DNA of 64,000 bases from Streptomyces nodosus (GCF_008704995.1 NZ_CP023747.1:3870501-3934500); one strand, 5' to 3'; shown: positions 1 to 8,540, counted from the first letter of the stretch. Program-made: numbers and translations. Notes: a model not told the origin generated them from the sequence alone.

Positions 1-1
1 G

Positions 2-670
2 ACCACCGTCCAGCTCCTGGTGTTCAGCGGGCTGCTCGCGGCGGCCGTCTCCTTCGCCGTCGGTATCGCGCGCACTCACCGGCGCTGGGCCGTCCGCTTT
101 CTCGCGGGCTGCTACACGGAGGTGTTCCGTGGCACCTCGGCCCTGATCATGATCTTCTGGGTGTTCTTCGTGCTGCCCCTCGCCTTCGGCTGGCAGCTGG
201 TGCCGATGTGGGCGGGCACCCTCGCTTTGGGGCTGACGTACGGGGCGTACGGCGCCGAGATCGTGCGCGGGGCTCTGAACGCCGTCGACCCGGCGCAGCG
301 CGAGGGCGGGACGGCGCTGGGCTTCACCCCGTGGCAGCAGATGCGGAAGATCCTTCTGCCGCAGGCGGTGCCGGAGATGATCCCGCCGTTCTCCAATCTG
401 CTGGTCGAACTGCTCAAGGGCACCGCGCTGGTCTCCGTGATGGGCATGGGCGACCTGGCGTTCAGCGGCAATCTGGTGCGGCTCGCGCTCCAGGAGAGCG
501 CGCAGATCTACACCTACATCCTGCTCGTCTACTTCGTGATCGCCTTTCTGCTGACCCGGCTGATGCGGGGGCTCGAACACCGGCTCAAGGCCGCGGCCGG
601 GAAGGTGCCAGGGCCTGCGCTGCCGGTACGGCGGTCCGGTGCGAGCACGGTCGGGGGTGGCGCCTCGTGA
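2..670 (+). CDS. Polar amino-acid ABC transporter permease, 5' end missing
   Basis: Inner-membrane permease of a HisM/GlnP-type ABC importer. The reading frame is open from base 2, so the true start lies left of the window; 222 residues are visible. Several hydrophobic segments are seen. The EAA cytoplasmic loop that contacts the ATPase runs from about GALNAVDPAQREGG to LLPQAVPEMIPP (roughly residues 90-125). The stop TGA overlaps the GTG start of a second permease by four bases, and an ATPase follows, so this is a permease-permease-ATPase operon whose binding-protein gene is presumably upstream. The arrangement resembles ectoine/hydroxyectoine EhuC-EhuD-EhuA of Streptomyces, but the substrate cannot be read from the permease. 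Confidence 0.9.
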   Translation, partial: TTVQLLVFSGLLAAAVSFAVGIARTHRRWAVRFLAGCYTEVFRGTSALIMIFWVFFVLPLAFGWQLVPMWAGTLALGLTYGAYGAEIVRGALNAVDPAQREGGTALGFTPWQQMRKILLPQAVPEMIPPFSNLLVELLKGTALVSVMGMGDLAFSGNLVRLALQESAQIYTYILLVYFVIAFLLTRLMRGLEHRLKAAAGKVPGPALPVRRSGASTVGGGAS

Positions 671-1353
671 CGTGGGACTGGGGCGCCGTACGCGATTTCC
701 TGCCGCACTTCTGGGACGGACTGCTCGTCACCCTCCAGGCGCTGGTCCTCGGCTCGCTGATCTCCTTCGCCCTCGGGCTGGTGTGGGCGCTGCTGCTGCA
801 TACGCCGGCCCGCCCCCATGCCCCGTCGGGCGCGCGCCGGTGGTACGCCCTGGTGCGCTGGCCGGTGGCGCTGGTGACCGAGTTCATTCGTGACACCCCG
901 CTGCTGGTGCAGCTCTTCTTCCTCTTCTATGTGCTTCCCGAGTGGGGGCTGACCCTGTCCGCGCTGACCACCGGTGTCATCGCGATCGGGCTGCACTACT
1001 CGACGTACACGATGCAGGTCTACCGCGCCGGCATCGAGGCCGTGCCCGCCGGCCAGTGGGAGGCGGCCGCCGCGCTGAGCCTGCCGCCCCGGCGCGCCTG
1101 GACCGCGGTGATCCTGCCGCAGGCGATCCGCCGGGTCGTACCGGCGCTCGGCAACTATGTGATCGCGATGCTCAAGGACACGCCGATGCTGATGACGATC
1201 ACCGTCCTCGACATGCTCGGTGAGGCGCGGCTCTTCTCCCAGCAGCACTTCCAGTTCACCGAGCCGCTCACCGTCATCGGTGTGGCCTTCGTGCTCATCT
1301 CCTGTCCCGCCTCCCTCCTCCTGCGAGCCCTGGAGCGACGCCTTGTCCGCTGA
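667..1353 (+). CDS. Polar amino-acid ABC transporter permease, second subunit
   Basis: 228-residue integral membrane subunit pairing with the upstream permease to form the translocation channel. The GTG start overlaps the preceding stop (GTGA), typical of translational coupling; the frame is open further upstream but that part is a shadow of the first permease. Hydrophobic segments are visible from about residue 12. The EAA loop runs from AGIEAVPAGQWEAAAALSL to ILPQAIRRVVPALGN (about residues 119-160). The C-terminus ends in a short basic tail, LERRLVR. EhuD of the ectoine/hydroxyectoine importer is a possible identity, inferred from gene order only. Confidence 0.9.
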   Translation: MTWDWGAVRDFLPHFWDGLLVTLQALVLGSLISFALGLVWALLLHTPARPHAPSGARRWYALVRWPVALVTEFIRDTPLLVQLFFLFYVLPEWGLTLSALTTGVIAIGLHYSTYTMQVYRAGIEAVPAGQWEAAAALSLPPRRAWTAVILPQAIRRVVPALGNYVIAMLKDTPMLMTITVLDMLGEARLFSQQHFQFTEPLTVIGVAFVLISCPASLLLRALERRLVR

Positions 1354-2140
1354 CACCCCCCTGATGAAGGAACCCGACGCCCGCACCGGCCCGCCGGCGG
1401 CCGACGGCGAGCTGATCCGCTTCGACCAGGTCACCAAGCGCTTCGGCGACCACACGGTCCTCGACCGGCTCGACTTCTCGGTGGACGCGGGCAGACATGT
1501 CACGCTGATCGGCCCCTCGGGCTCCGGCAAGACGACGATCCTGCGGCTGCTGATGACCCTGGCCACGCCCGACGAGGGCACCATCACCGTGGGCGGGCAG
1601 CGGCTCTTCCCGGCCGGCGAGAAACAGGTCCGGGAGATCCGCAAGAACATCGGGATGGTCTTCCAGCAGTTCAACCTGTTTCCGAACATGAGGGTGCTGC
1701 GGAACATCACCGAGGCGCCGGTCACCGTCCTCGGCCTCTCGAAGGACGAGGCGGAGCAGCGGGCGCGCGAGCTGCTTGACCTGGTCGGGCTCGGCGAGCA
1801 CCTCGACAAGTACCCGAGCCAGCTCTCCGGCGGGCAGCAGCAGCGCGTCGCGATCGCCCGGGCGCTGGCGATGCGCCCGCAGGTGCTGCTGCTCGACGAG
1901 GTGACGTCCGCGCTCGACCCGGAGCTGGTCGCCGGAGTCCTCGATGTCCTGCGTGACATCGCCCACACCACGGACATCACGATGCTCTGTGTCACCCATG
2001 AGATGGGCTTCGCCCGGGACATCTCGGACCAGATCCTGATGTTCGATTCCGGGCGGGTCATCGAGTCGGGCGCCCCGGAGAAGATCTTCAGCGAGCCGGA
2101 GCACCCCCGCACCCGGGAGTTCCTCGGCGCGGTGCTCTGA
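1343..2140 (+). CDS. Amino-acid ABC transporter ATP-binding protein
   Basis: Cytoplasmic ATPase that powers the two permeases upstream. From the TTG start (265 aa) Walker A GPSGSGKT is at residues 57-64, the Q-loop GMVFQQFNLFP near 106, the signature LSGGQQQR near 162, Walker B LLLDEVTSALD near 185 and the H-loop VTHEM near 217. Val replaces the usual Pro in the D-E-P-T motif; this is tolerated in the family. The TTG at 1343 has a GGAG ribosome-binding site seven bases upstream and overlaps the permease end; ATG at 1364 is the alternative start and has no visible Shine-Dalgarno sequence. It closes the operon and would be EhuA if the importer is for ectoine. Confidence 0.93.
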   Translation: MSADTPLMKEPDARTGPPAADGELIRFDQVTKRFGDHTVLDRLDFSVDAGRHVTLIGPSGSGKTTILRLLMTLATPDEGTITVGGQRLFPAGEKQVREIRKNIGMVFQQFNLFPNMRVLRNITEAPVTVLGLSKDEAEQRARELLDLVGLGEHLDKYPSQLSGGQQQRVAIARALAMRPQVLLLDEVTSALDPELVAGVLDVLRDIAHTTDITMLCVTHEMGFARDISDQILMFDSGRVIESGAPEKIFSEPEHPRTREFLGAVL

Positions 2141-2369
2141 CCACGAGGAGCGGGGGCGCGGGGCCGGCCCCGAGAGCCGGCTCGTGCCCCTCCCGCGGCT
2201 GTCGTCCCGGCGATCACGACCCGGGCCGGATCAGGGTGCGGAGTGGGCCCCGAGCGCACTCACGCCGTTCGCTGATGCCCGTAACAAGGCTCGTGTATAA
2301 GGGAGTTGAGTTGCCTGTTGTCGGCTGCGGCAGGCCGCCGGCCGGGCGAGGCGAGGGGAGCGAGTCGGC

Positions 2370-3185
2370 ATGAGCGAGCGTTCGGCGGGCGGAACGGCGG
2401 CCTTCAACTCTTCGATGGCCCATCCCGCGCGGGTGTACAACACCTGGCTGGGCGGCAAGGACAACTACCCCGCCGACCGGGAGGCGGCCGAACTGGCCGC
2501 CGCGGCCAACCCGCAGATCGTGCCGGCGGTCCGGGCCAACCGGGCGTTCCTGGGGCGGGCGGTGCGGCAGCTGGTCGGGAAGGCGGGGATCCGGCAGTTC
2601 CTCGACATCGGCACCGGGATCCCGGCGGCGGACAACACCCACGAGGTGGCCCAGCGGGCCGATCCCGGCGCCCGGGTCGTCTACGTCGACAACGACCCGA
2701 TCGTGCTGGCTCACGCCCGTGCCCTGCTGGTCAGCAACGCGGAAGGGGCGACGGACTATCTCCAGGCGGATCTGCGTGATGTGGACGACATCCTGACGGC
2801 GGCTCGCCGGACGCTGGATCTGTCGCAGCCCGTGGGACTGATGCTCGTGGCGGTCCTCCAGTACATTCCGGACGTCGACGATCCCCGTGACATCGTGCGA
2901 CGGCTGCTCGACGCGCTCGCCCCCGGCAGCCATGTCGTCCTCTCCCATCCGGCCGCGGACATCGGGGCCGAGAAGGTCGCCGAGTCGATGCGTGTGTACA
3001 ACGACCGGGCCGCCGAGCACGCGGGAGCCACGCCCCGCACACATGCCGAGGTCACCCGGTTCTTCGACGGCGCGGAGCTCCTGGACCCGGGCGTCGTCCA
3101 GCTGCCCGAATGGCATCCCGAGCCCGCGGACGGCCCGGCCCCCGGCGCGCTGCCGATGTGGTGCGGGGTGGGCCGCAAGCCGTGA
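2370..3185 (+). CDS. DUF574-type SAM-dependent methyltransferase
   Basis: 271-residue cytoplasmic protein of the S-adenosylmethionine methyltransferase family (DUF574/Methyltransf_19) that is multiplied in Streptomyces genomes; substrates are generally unknown. Family hallmarks are the N-terminal MAHPARVYNTWLGGKDNY segment (about residues 16-33), the SAM-binding FLDIGTGIPAADNTH (about 75-89), an acidic strand end VVYVDNDPIV, and ALAPGSHVVLSHP in the second half. ATG is preceded by GGGGAG about nine bases upstream. It stands alone, with a 229-bp upstream gap holding no other gene and a strong hairpin downstream. The family call is firm; no substrate can be inferred. Confidence 0.88.
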   Translation: MSERSAGGTAAFNSSMAHPARVYNTWLGGKDNYPADREAAELAAAANPQIVPAVRANRAFLGRAVRQLVGKAGIRQFLDIGTGIPAADNTHEVAQRADPGARVVYVDNDPIVLAHARALLVSNAEGATDYLQADLRDVDDILTAARRTLDLSQPVGLMLVAVLQYIPDVDDPRDIVRRLLDALAPGSHVVLSHPAADIGAEKVAESMRVYNDRAAEHAGATPRTHAEVTRFFDGAELLDPGVVQLPEWHPEPADGPAPGALPMWCGVGRKP

Positions 3186-3340
3186 GGGAAGCGGACCGGT
3201 GCGCGGCGCGGGTCGTGTGATCCCGGGCGCACAGGTCCTTGGCGCACAGGCCCTTCTGTCGCCTCACCGGCGAGGAGTGCCCGGTCCGGACGGGCCGGGG
3301 GTTTCACGTTCATGTTCATGAGGATTCACGAGGACATCGA

Positions 3341-3371
3341 CGGCCCGGCACCTGGGAGCGGTGCCGGGCCG
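3341..3371. terminator. Bidirectional terminator hairpin
   Basis: Perfect 11-bp stem (CGGCCCGGCAC at 3341-3351 with GTGCCGGGCCG at 3361-3371) and a nine-base loop. It sits between the convergent methyltransferase (plus) and the small secreted-protein gene (minus). No U-tract is evident, as usual in Streptomyces. Confidence 0.75.
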
Positions 3372-3456
3372 TTGTGCCGCAGGGCGTACGCAAGTCGCCT
3401 GGGTGGTTCCGCGTGCCCCTTGTGGGGGCGGTGGTGCAGGAGGAGAGGGCCCGCGA

Positions 3457-3825
3457 TCAGTTCCGCTGCCGGGTGGTCTGTTCGAGAGGCGGGGCCGCGG
3501 CGTCGGAGCCGGGGCGGAGGGAGGAGCGGGCGAGGGGGACCGCGGGAGGTGTGACCGCGGCGGCCTGTCGGTGGCGGCAGGACGGGGAGGAGCCGTGGGC
3601 CTCGGCCCGGATCCGTTGTTTCATCGTGGGGGGCAGGGACCGGTCTCGGGGCCAGCTTCCCTGGGGCTGCTCCGGCAGCGTCTCCTCGACGCTGCCGTTG
3701 CGCTCCGGCTGGGGCTGGGGTACCGCCGCGGCGGCGGTCGGGGTGATCAGTCCGAGCGTCGTGCACAGGGCCAGGAAGGCGGTGACGACGGCGGTCCAGA
3801 GCTTCATGAGCTTGTTCCGGGCCAT
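3457..3825 (-). CDS. Small secreted protein of unknown function
   Basis: 122-residue protein with a clear Sec signal peptide: basic start MARNKLMKLW, a hydrophobic core AVVTAFLALCTTLGLI, and a likely cleavage after TPTAAAA near residue 34. The mature part is Pro/Arg/Gln-rich with no recognisable domain. GTGAGGGG stands a few bases before the ATG. The gene is monocistronic, ended by the hairpin at 3341-3371. A Streptomyces-specific DUF (possibly DUF6344) is suspected from memory only. Function is unknown; export is well supported by the N-terminus. Confidence 0.7.
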   Translation of the reverse strand: MARNKLMKLWTAVVTAFLALCTTLGLITPTAAAAVPQPQPERNGSVEETLPEQPQGSWPRDRSLPPTMKQRIRAEAHGSSPSCRHRQAAAVTPPAVPLARSSLRPGSDAAAPPLEQTTRQRN

Positions 3826-4087
3826 GTCCCCTCACTTTCGGGTCGGGCGATTTGCGTACTTTGCTCATGATGTGTAAGGAGGCCTCGAAGTGGTGGACCG
3901 ACGCCCGTGGCGCATGGATCGTCGGATGAACACCACTCGGATGGACGTAAGAGACCGGGAAAATCAGGAAAGCGACGACCCTGCGGCGAACGTCACGTTC
4001 TGTGAGGTGTGATGACCTGACGGTCGAAGCGGCGTCGGGGGGTCGTATTGTGGTCCACAGGGCCCGAGTTGAGGGCCGACTCAGGTC

Positions 4088-4116
4088 ACCGATCGGTATC
4101 TATCGGTGTGTATAGT
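4088..4116 (+). promoter_or_regulatory. Promoter with inverted repeat upstream of DLW-39 gene
   Basis: The 336-bp gap 3826-4161 holds no gene. It contains a near-consensus -10 hexamer TATAGT (4111-4116) and, 17 bases upstream, a 6-bp inverted repeat ACCGAT-N8-ATCGGT (4088-4107) that could be an operator or part of the -35 region. Transcription would run into the small gene at 4162. Confidence 0.45.
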
Positions 4117-4161
4117 CGGGCGCCAGAGGTCCTCTACGTCAAGGAAAGACGAGGTCGCGCG

Positions 4162-4290
4162 GTGAAGAAGCTTCTCCTGGTCGCACTGGCCGCCATCGGC
4201 GGGCTCCTCGTGTACCGCCAGATCCAGGCGGATCGCGCCGAGCAGGATCTGTGGACGGAGGCTACTGACTCCGTGCCCACGGGTTCGTGA
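4162..4290 (+). CDS. DLW-39 family small membrane-associated protein
   Basis: 42-residue protein starting VKKLLLVALAAIGG and carrying the diagnostic AEQDLWTEATD stretch near the C-terminus. It fits the actinobacterial DLW-39 family, whose genes usually lie just downstream of gyrA and the Ile/Ala tRNAs. One hydrophobic helix (about residues 3-18) is followed by the charged segment YRQIQADRAEQDLW, suggesting a single-pass or membrane-associated peptide. GTG is chosen because an AAGGAAAGACGAGG purine stretch precedes it and the upstream extension has no family features. A strong terminator follows at once. Function is unknown; the gene is a good marker for proximity to the gyrase/oriC region. 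Confidence 0.85.
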   Translation: MKKLLLVALAAIGGLLVYRQIQADRAEQDLWTEATDSVPTGS

Positions 4291-4319
4291 GGTCCGACAG
4301 ACAGCGAATTTCAGAGCAG

Positions 4320-4348
4320 GCCCCGACCGCTGAGCGGTCGGGGCTTTG
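4320..4348 (+). terminator. Intrinsic terminator after DLW-39 gene
   Basis: 11-bp perfect stem GCCCCGACCGC/GCGGTCGGGGC with a TGA loop, followed directly by TTTGTGTT. The stem plus short T-run makes it one of the most canonical terminators in the window. Confidence 0.85.
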
Positions 4349-4541
4349 TGTTGCTCGGGGGACACGAGCGGGCCGCATGTCTCCTGAGCATGAGTATTGG
4401 CCGAGAAAACGCTTGCGACGACGCCTTCGAGGACTTTGAGGAAGCCGTTTCGGCCGCCTTGCGGGCATTGCGCGGATGCCCCTGCCGGGGGCGGGGCAGG
4501 ATGGGCGGCGGTCCGGGGCTCGGCACGGCGAGGGGGCGTGT

Positions 4542-4600
4542 GATGGGTGGCGCACGGTGACGGGGTGCGTGATGCGGTGGCGCACGGTGACGGGGCACGG
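4542..4600. repeat. Imperfect 30-bp tandem repeat at gene start
   Basis: Two copies, 4542-4570 and 4571-4600, share an exact 19-bp core (GTGGCGCACGGTGACGGGG at 4547-4565 and 4577-4595). The second copy contains the likely start codon of the following secreted protein, so the duplication covers its translation-initiation region. Confidence 0.8.
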
Positions 4601-6014
4601 GGCGCGCCGAGGGGGCGGGAGGGCGCGCGCGGCGGTGACCCTGGTCACGGTGGCGGCGCTCTCGGGGACCCTCACGCTCCCGGCGCGCGCCGCCCCGCCG
4701 GCCGCGGACGGTCCGGCGGTCCCCTACGCCTTCGCCCGCGACGTCAGGACCGTCGAGGGCGCGGAGGACACCACGGACGCGGTACGCCTGGATCCCGGAC
4801 GCACCTACCGGAGCACCCTCCCCGCGGCGGGCAAGCGCTACTACCGCCTGGAACTCGACGCGACGAGCAGCGCCTATGTCTCCGCGACGGCCGTCCCGGG
4901 GGCGGGGGCCCAGGTCACCTCGTCCGACGGTCTCAAGGTGTCCGTCCAGGACGCCGACGGCACCACCTGCTCCACCGGGACCACGCACATCGGCCCCACC
5001 CAGAGCCCGCACCCGATCGCCGCCTGGGCCTCGCGCGAGACCGGCCCCGGCCACTATGTGTGCAAGGGCGCGGGCGTGTACTACGTGGTCGTCGAACGGC
5101 GGGTCCCGGCCGGGGAGACGTCCGCAGACGACTGGGACCTGGAGCTCGCCCCGGTGTCCGAACCCGCGCTGCGGGAGGCCGATACGACGGCGCCACCCGC
5201 AGCCTGGGAATCCGCGACCCCCGAGCCGGTGCTCGGCGACGCCGCGCCACGCGAGGGCGGGGCGGGCTTCGCCGACGCCGCCGCCCTCGGGCAGGGGGTC
5301 TGGCGGGATGCCGTCAAGCCCGGGCAGACGCTCTTCTACAAGGTGCCCGTCGACTGGGGCCGCCGGCTCTCCGCCACCGTCGAGATGGGTAGTTCCCCCG
5401 GTGGCGACGGCTATGTCGGCACCGCCCTGGCCGTGTCGCTCTACAACCCGGCGCGCGCCCGTGTCGACGATGCGGGCGCCGGCTACAGCGGTGCCCAGAC
5501 CTCGGCGTCCCTCCGTCCGCTGCCGCCCGTCGACTACGCCAACCGTCACGCCGTCGGTGACCGGACGAGCGCGATGCGGTTCGCGGGCTGGTACTACCTC
5601 GCGGTGCACCTCGGGACACCGGTCGGGGAGCGGTTCGGGGAAGGCCCCTTCGGGCTGACGCTGCGGGTGCGGGTGAGCGGGACGCCGGTGTCCGGTCCGG
5701 CGTACGCGGGACGCTCCGCTCCACGCGATGTGTTCGAGGTCACGGCGGAGGACCGGGAGGCGGCGGCTCCGGACGGGGCCGGCAACGGCGACGGTTCCGC
5801 CGGGCCGGGGGCCGGTTCCGCGGACGAGGCGGCGGGCAGCGGCGGGGAGGGCGGCGAAGCAGGTGCCGTCGGCCCGGAGCGGGGCGGCAGCCGCACGTTG
5901 ACCCTGGTCGCCGCGGGCGGGATCGGCACCGGCAGTGCGCTGGTTCTGTGGCTGGGGCTGTGGACGGTGGTCGCCCGGCGCCGCGCCCGGGGCCGGTGGG
6001 CCGGTACCGGCTGA
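4572..6014 (+). CDS. Exported, C-terminally membrane-anchored protein
   Basis: 480-residue protein with a signal peptide (basic RWRTVTGHGARRGGGR, then hydrophobic AAVTLVTVAALSGTLTL, likely cut after PARA near residue 41). A long beta-rich extracellular region follows, then a Gly/Ala/Glu-rich linker (about 395-445) and a C-terminal helix TLVAAGGIGTGSALVLWLGL before a basic tail. It therefore looks like a type I membrane protein displayed outside the cell. ATG 4572 (or GTG 4569) is chosen because it gives a proper signal peptide; both lie inside a tandem repeat. The gene converges with a Ser/Thr kinase only eight bases away. No enzymatic motif is seen; function unknown. Confidence 0.82.
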   Translation: MRWRTVTGHGARRGGGRARAAVTLVTVAALSGTLTLPARAAPPAADGPAVPYAFARDVRTVEGAEDTTDAVRLDPGRTYRSTLPAAGKRYYRLELDATSSAYVSATAVPGAGAQVTSSDGLKVSVQDADGTTCSTGTTHIGPTQSPHPIAAWASRETGPGHYVCKGAGVYYVVVERRVPAGETSADDWDLELAPVSEPALREADTTAPPAAWESATPEPVLGDAAPREGGAGFADAAALGQGVWRDAVKPGQTLFYKVPVDWGRRLSATVEMGSSPGGDGYVGTALAVSLYNPARARVDDAGAGYSGAQTSASLRPLPPVDYANRHAVGDRTSAMRFAGWYYLAVHLGTPVGERFGEGPFGLTLRVRVSGTPVSGPAYAGRSAPRDVFEVTAEDREAAAPDGAGNGDGSAGPGAGSADEAAGSGGEGGEAGAVGPERGGSRTLTLVAAGGIGTGSALVLWLGLWTVVARRRARGRWAGTG

Positions 6015-6022
6015 CCGCTGCC

Positions 6023-7636
6023 TCAGACGCGTGCCAGGGCCCAGAAACCCACCGCGAAACAGAGGAGCGCGAGCAGCAGGACCGGTAGGGCGATCTTCGC
6101 CGGTGGTCCCGGGCGCCGGGCCCCCGGCCTTCTGCCGTGGCGTGCCGGGCCACCCGGCCGGGTGGGCGCCTGCGAGGACGGGGCGGCGGTGTGCGCAGGG
6201 GCGGGCCCGCGCACCGCGAGGGACGGGGCGGTGCGCGGGCCGGCGGAGGGTGTGTGCCCGGGCTGCCACGTGGGTTCATGGGGTGCGGCGTGGGCGGGCA
6301 CGGGGCCTGTCGCCACGGCCGCGGCGGGTGGTGCGGGGGGCTGCCCGGGCGGGCGCGGCACCGTCTCGCGCGGCAGCGGGGGCGGCAGATGGAAGCTTCC
6401 GGTGTCCGACAGGGCGGGGGGCCTCGGGGGCGGCGTCGGATCCACCGAGGGTCTGGGCGGCAGGGCAGGGGGCGTGGACCCGGGCCCTACGGCGGGGAAC
6501 GGCGGCCCCGGCACCACCGCGGAGGCACCGGCGCCCGGGGAGACGGGTGCGGTGACCGGCCGCGGCGGTATCGCACCGGGCCCCAGCGGCCGCGCTTCGC
6601 CGCCCGCCCCGGGGACCACGGCGGGCGGCGGCTTCGGAGCACCCCCCGCCGCTCCGGACGGTGTCTCCCCCGGGCCGACGCCCGTGGTGTCGGTTCCGTG
6701 CGGTCCGACGGATGCGGGGCCCGTCACCCCCGACGGCGTGATCAGTGGTCCTTCGGGGCCGAAACCCTGGGGAAGCGGACCGATCTGGTCGAAGATCTCC
6801 ACCTCGAAGATCTCCGTCCGCTCGTCGTCGGAGCCCGGCTCGGGCAGCAGTTCCCGGGCCGCGGCCAGGGCCTTGCGTGCCCCCGTGGCGGTGCGGAACC
6901 GCGCGGCCGGATCCGGCTGCAGCAGGGTCGCCACGACCTCCCACAGGGGCCCGGGGACGCCCCGGGGCGCACCCGGTGTGCCATGGGCCGTGAAGTGCTG
7001 GACCAGCGCTCTGCTGTCCGGCCTGGCGCCCTGAAGCAGATACAGCGCGACCAGGCCGACGGCGAACAGATCGGCCGTGAAGTCCGGGTCCGCGCCCATC
7101 AGTTGTTCGGGCGCCAGATAGCCGGGCGTGCCCACCACATAGTCGGTCTCGGTGAGCCTCGGCTCTCCCAGGCGCATGGCGACGCCGAAGTCCGACAGCC
7201 GCAGCCGGGGGCGGGCGGTGCCGGTGGCCTCCAGCAGCACATTGGCGGGCTTGACGTCCCGGTGCACCACACCCTCGGCGTGCACGGCGGCGAGTCCGGA
7301 CAGCAGCTGGTCCAGCAGGGTGCAGACGAAGGCCGGGGGCAACGGGCCGTAGTCCCCGACGAGATGCACCAGTGAGCCCCCGGCGACCAGGTCCATGGTG
7401 AACAGGACCTTGTCGTCGTCCGCGGCCCAGCTGGCGGGCGCCAGCACATGAGGATGGTCGATGCGCAGCGCCTGCTCGCGTACGAACCGCAGCAGGGCAT
7501 GGGCGTCGCTCTGCTGCAGGACCTTGGCGGCCACATAGCGGCGCCGGCGGTGGTCCCAGGCGCGCCAGACGGCCCCGGCTCCCCCGCGCCCGATGGGGTC
7601 GACCAGTTCGTACCGCCCGGCGAAAACCTCACCCAT
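6023..7636 (-). CDS. Membrane Ser/Thr protein kinase
   Basis: 537-residue receptor-like Hanks kinase. The kinase domain spans about residues 8-260: Gly-loop GRGGAGAVW (17-25), ATP-anchoring Lys38 in AAKVL, catalytic loop HRDVKPAN (125-132) and DFG (149-151), all intact. A 250-residue Pro/Gly/Ala-rich juxtamembrane linker leads to a C-terminal helix (KIALPVLLLALLCFAVGF) with almost nothing outside, so there is no sensor domain of the PASTA type. Divergent from nothing: an XRE regulator gene lies directly upstream on the same strand, 83 bases away, and the surface-protein gene converges at its 3' end. The target is unknown; the kinase call is secure. Confidence 0.93.
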   Translation of the reverse strand: MGEVFAGRYELVDPIGRGGAGAVWRAWDHRRRRYVAAKVLQQSDAHALLRFVREQALRIDHPHVLAPASWAADDDKVLFTMDLVAGGSLVHLVGDYGPLPPAFVCTLLDQLLSGLAAVHAEGVVHRDVKPANVLLEATGTARPRLRLSDFGVAMRLGEPRLTETDYVVGTPGYLAPEQLMGADPDFTADLFAVGLVALYLLQGARPDSRALVQHFTAHGTPGAPRGVPGPLWEVVATLLQPDPAARFRTATGARKALAAARELLPEPGSDDERTEIFEVEIFDQIGPLPQGFGPEGPLITPSGVTGPASVGPHGTDTTGVGPGETPSGAAGGAPKPPPAVVPGAGGEARPLGPGAIPPRPVTAPVSPGAGASAVVPGPPFPAVGPGSTPPALPPRPSVDPTPPPRPPALSDTGSFHLPPPLPRETVPRPPGQPPAPPAAAVATGPVPAHAAPHEPTWQPGHTPSAGPRTAPSLAVRGPAPAHTAAPSSQAPTRPGGPARHGRRPGARRPGPPAKIALPVLLLALLCFAVGFWALARV

Positions 7637-7719
7637 GGTCGTACGTCCTCCCCCTTCCGGACGTGATCAGGACTCCCGCGCACCTCCGGCACGAGAGTCC
7701 CCGGTGGCGAGGCGCGGGC

Positions 7720-8268
7720 TCAGTTCTGGTGGGACTGGTAGTGGGCGACCGCGTCGGAGGTGCGGCCGGCGCCGTACACCCGGAGGAACTCTGCCAGTTC
7801 CGGGTGGGTCGGGGCGAGGGTGTTCGCCGCGTCGATGATGTCTCCGGCCGCCGCCACCGAGCGCAGCAGCGACTGGATCTCACGGACCACCCGCTTGACC
7901 GTGGGCGCGCCCGAACCGTTCGTCGTCTGTGTGGTGTTGCTGAGCACGGAGCCCCCCTGCGACTTTCTGATCTCGTCCATCCGCTCGGTCGCCTCGGCGG
8001 CGCTCACGCTGCCGTCCGCGACCTGCCCGGCCAGGTCCTGGAGCAACTGCACCCGCTGGACCACCGCGGGATTGCCGATCTTGGCGCGCTGACCGCTCAT
8101 CAGCTGGGACAGCATCGGTGCGGACAGCCCCAGTACACCGGCGAGACGAGCCTGGTTGAGCCCGAGATCGTCGATGAGCTTACGGAAGAGCGCCCCCAAC
8201 GGCTCCCCGTACCAGTTCCGCTGCAGCTCCCGCGCTCTTGCGGTGGCTTCCTGCTGTGCGGCGTCCAT
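7720..8268 (-). CDS. XRE-type helix-turn-helix DNA-binding protein
   Basis: 182-residue cytoplasmic regulator. The helix-turn-helix is around residues 36-60 (LGLNQARLAGVLGLSAPMLSQLMSG), with the sequence flow of the Cro/XRE family. A helical C-terminal region (VKRVVREIQSLLRSV and following) probably dimerises or senses a ligand. ATG 8268 is chosen over a TTG at 8292 because GGGGAGA stands six bases before it. A perfect 7-bp palindrome at 8300-8317 lies just upstream and probably mediates autoregulation. The Ser/Thr kinase gene follows on the same strand, so the two may be co-transcribed. Confidence 0.85.
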   Translation of the reverse strand: MDAAQQEATARARELQRNWYGEPLGALFRKLIDDLGLNQARLAGVLGLSAPMLSQLMSGQRAKIGNPAVVQRVQLLQDLAGQVADGSVSAAEATERMDEIRKSQGGSVLSNTTQTTNGSGAPTVKRVVREIQSLLRSVAAAGDIIDAANTLAPTHPELAEFLRVYGAGRTSDAVAHYQSHQN

Positions 8269-8299
8269 TGCGTCTCCCCATCGCTTCCCCAAGTACCGC

Positions 8300-8317
8300 G
8301 GTTCGCTCTAGCGAACC
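8300..8317. promoter_or_regulatory. Palindromic operator candidate for the XRE regulator
   Basis: GGTTCGC-TCTA-GCGAACC is a perfect 7-bp inverted repeat with a 4-bp spacer, centred about 40 bases before the regulator start codon. The spacing and the adjacent DNA-binding gene suggest negative autoregulation; this is inference from position and symmetry. Confidence 0.6.
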
Positions 8318-8449
8318 ACGACGAGCATCTTACGGAGAGTGGTCGCCCACGGGGACCCCCCATCCTTTTCGAGATACGGGGGGTGACCCGGTACGCTGGT
8401 CCGCAGTGCCCGCCGGTCCGTGGTTCGACCGGTCGGACGCGACTCCTCC

Positions 8450-8522
8450 GGGGCCTTAGCTCAGTTGGTAGAGCGCTGTCTTTGCATGGCAGATGTCAGG
8501 GGTTCGACTCCCCTAGGCTCCA
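8450..8522 (+). tRNA. tRNA-Ala (anticodon UGC)
   Basis: 73-nt cloverleaf: acceptor GGGGCCT/AGGCTCC with the G3:U70 wobble pair that identifies alanine tRNAs, a D-arm TAGCTCAGTTGGTAGAG, an anticodon loop CTTTGCATG (TGC), and the T-arm GGGGTTCGACTCCCC. Discriminator is A. CCA is not fully encoded (ACCT follows). A terminator-like hairpin follows at 8541-8576. Confidence 0.96.
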
Positions 8523-8540
8523 CCTCTCGGATCCACCATC

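Noticed and set aside
529..2259. Long minus-strand open frame over the ABC transporter genes
   Set aside because: Antisense shadow; Arg/Ser/Pro-rich product without motifs.
3301..3314. GTTTCACGTTCATG resembling half a parS
   Set aside because: Only the left arm matches; the right arm diverges, so ParB binding is not supported.
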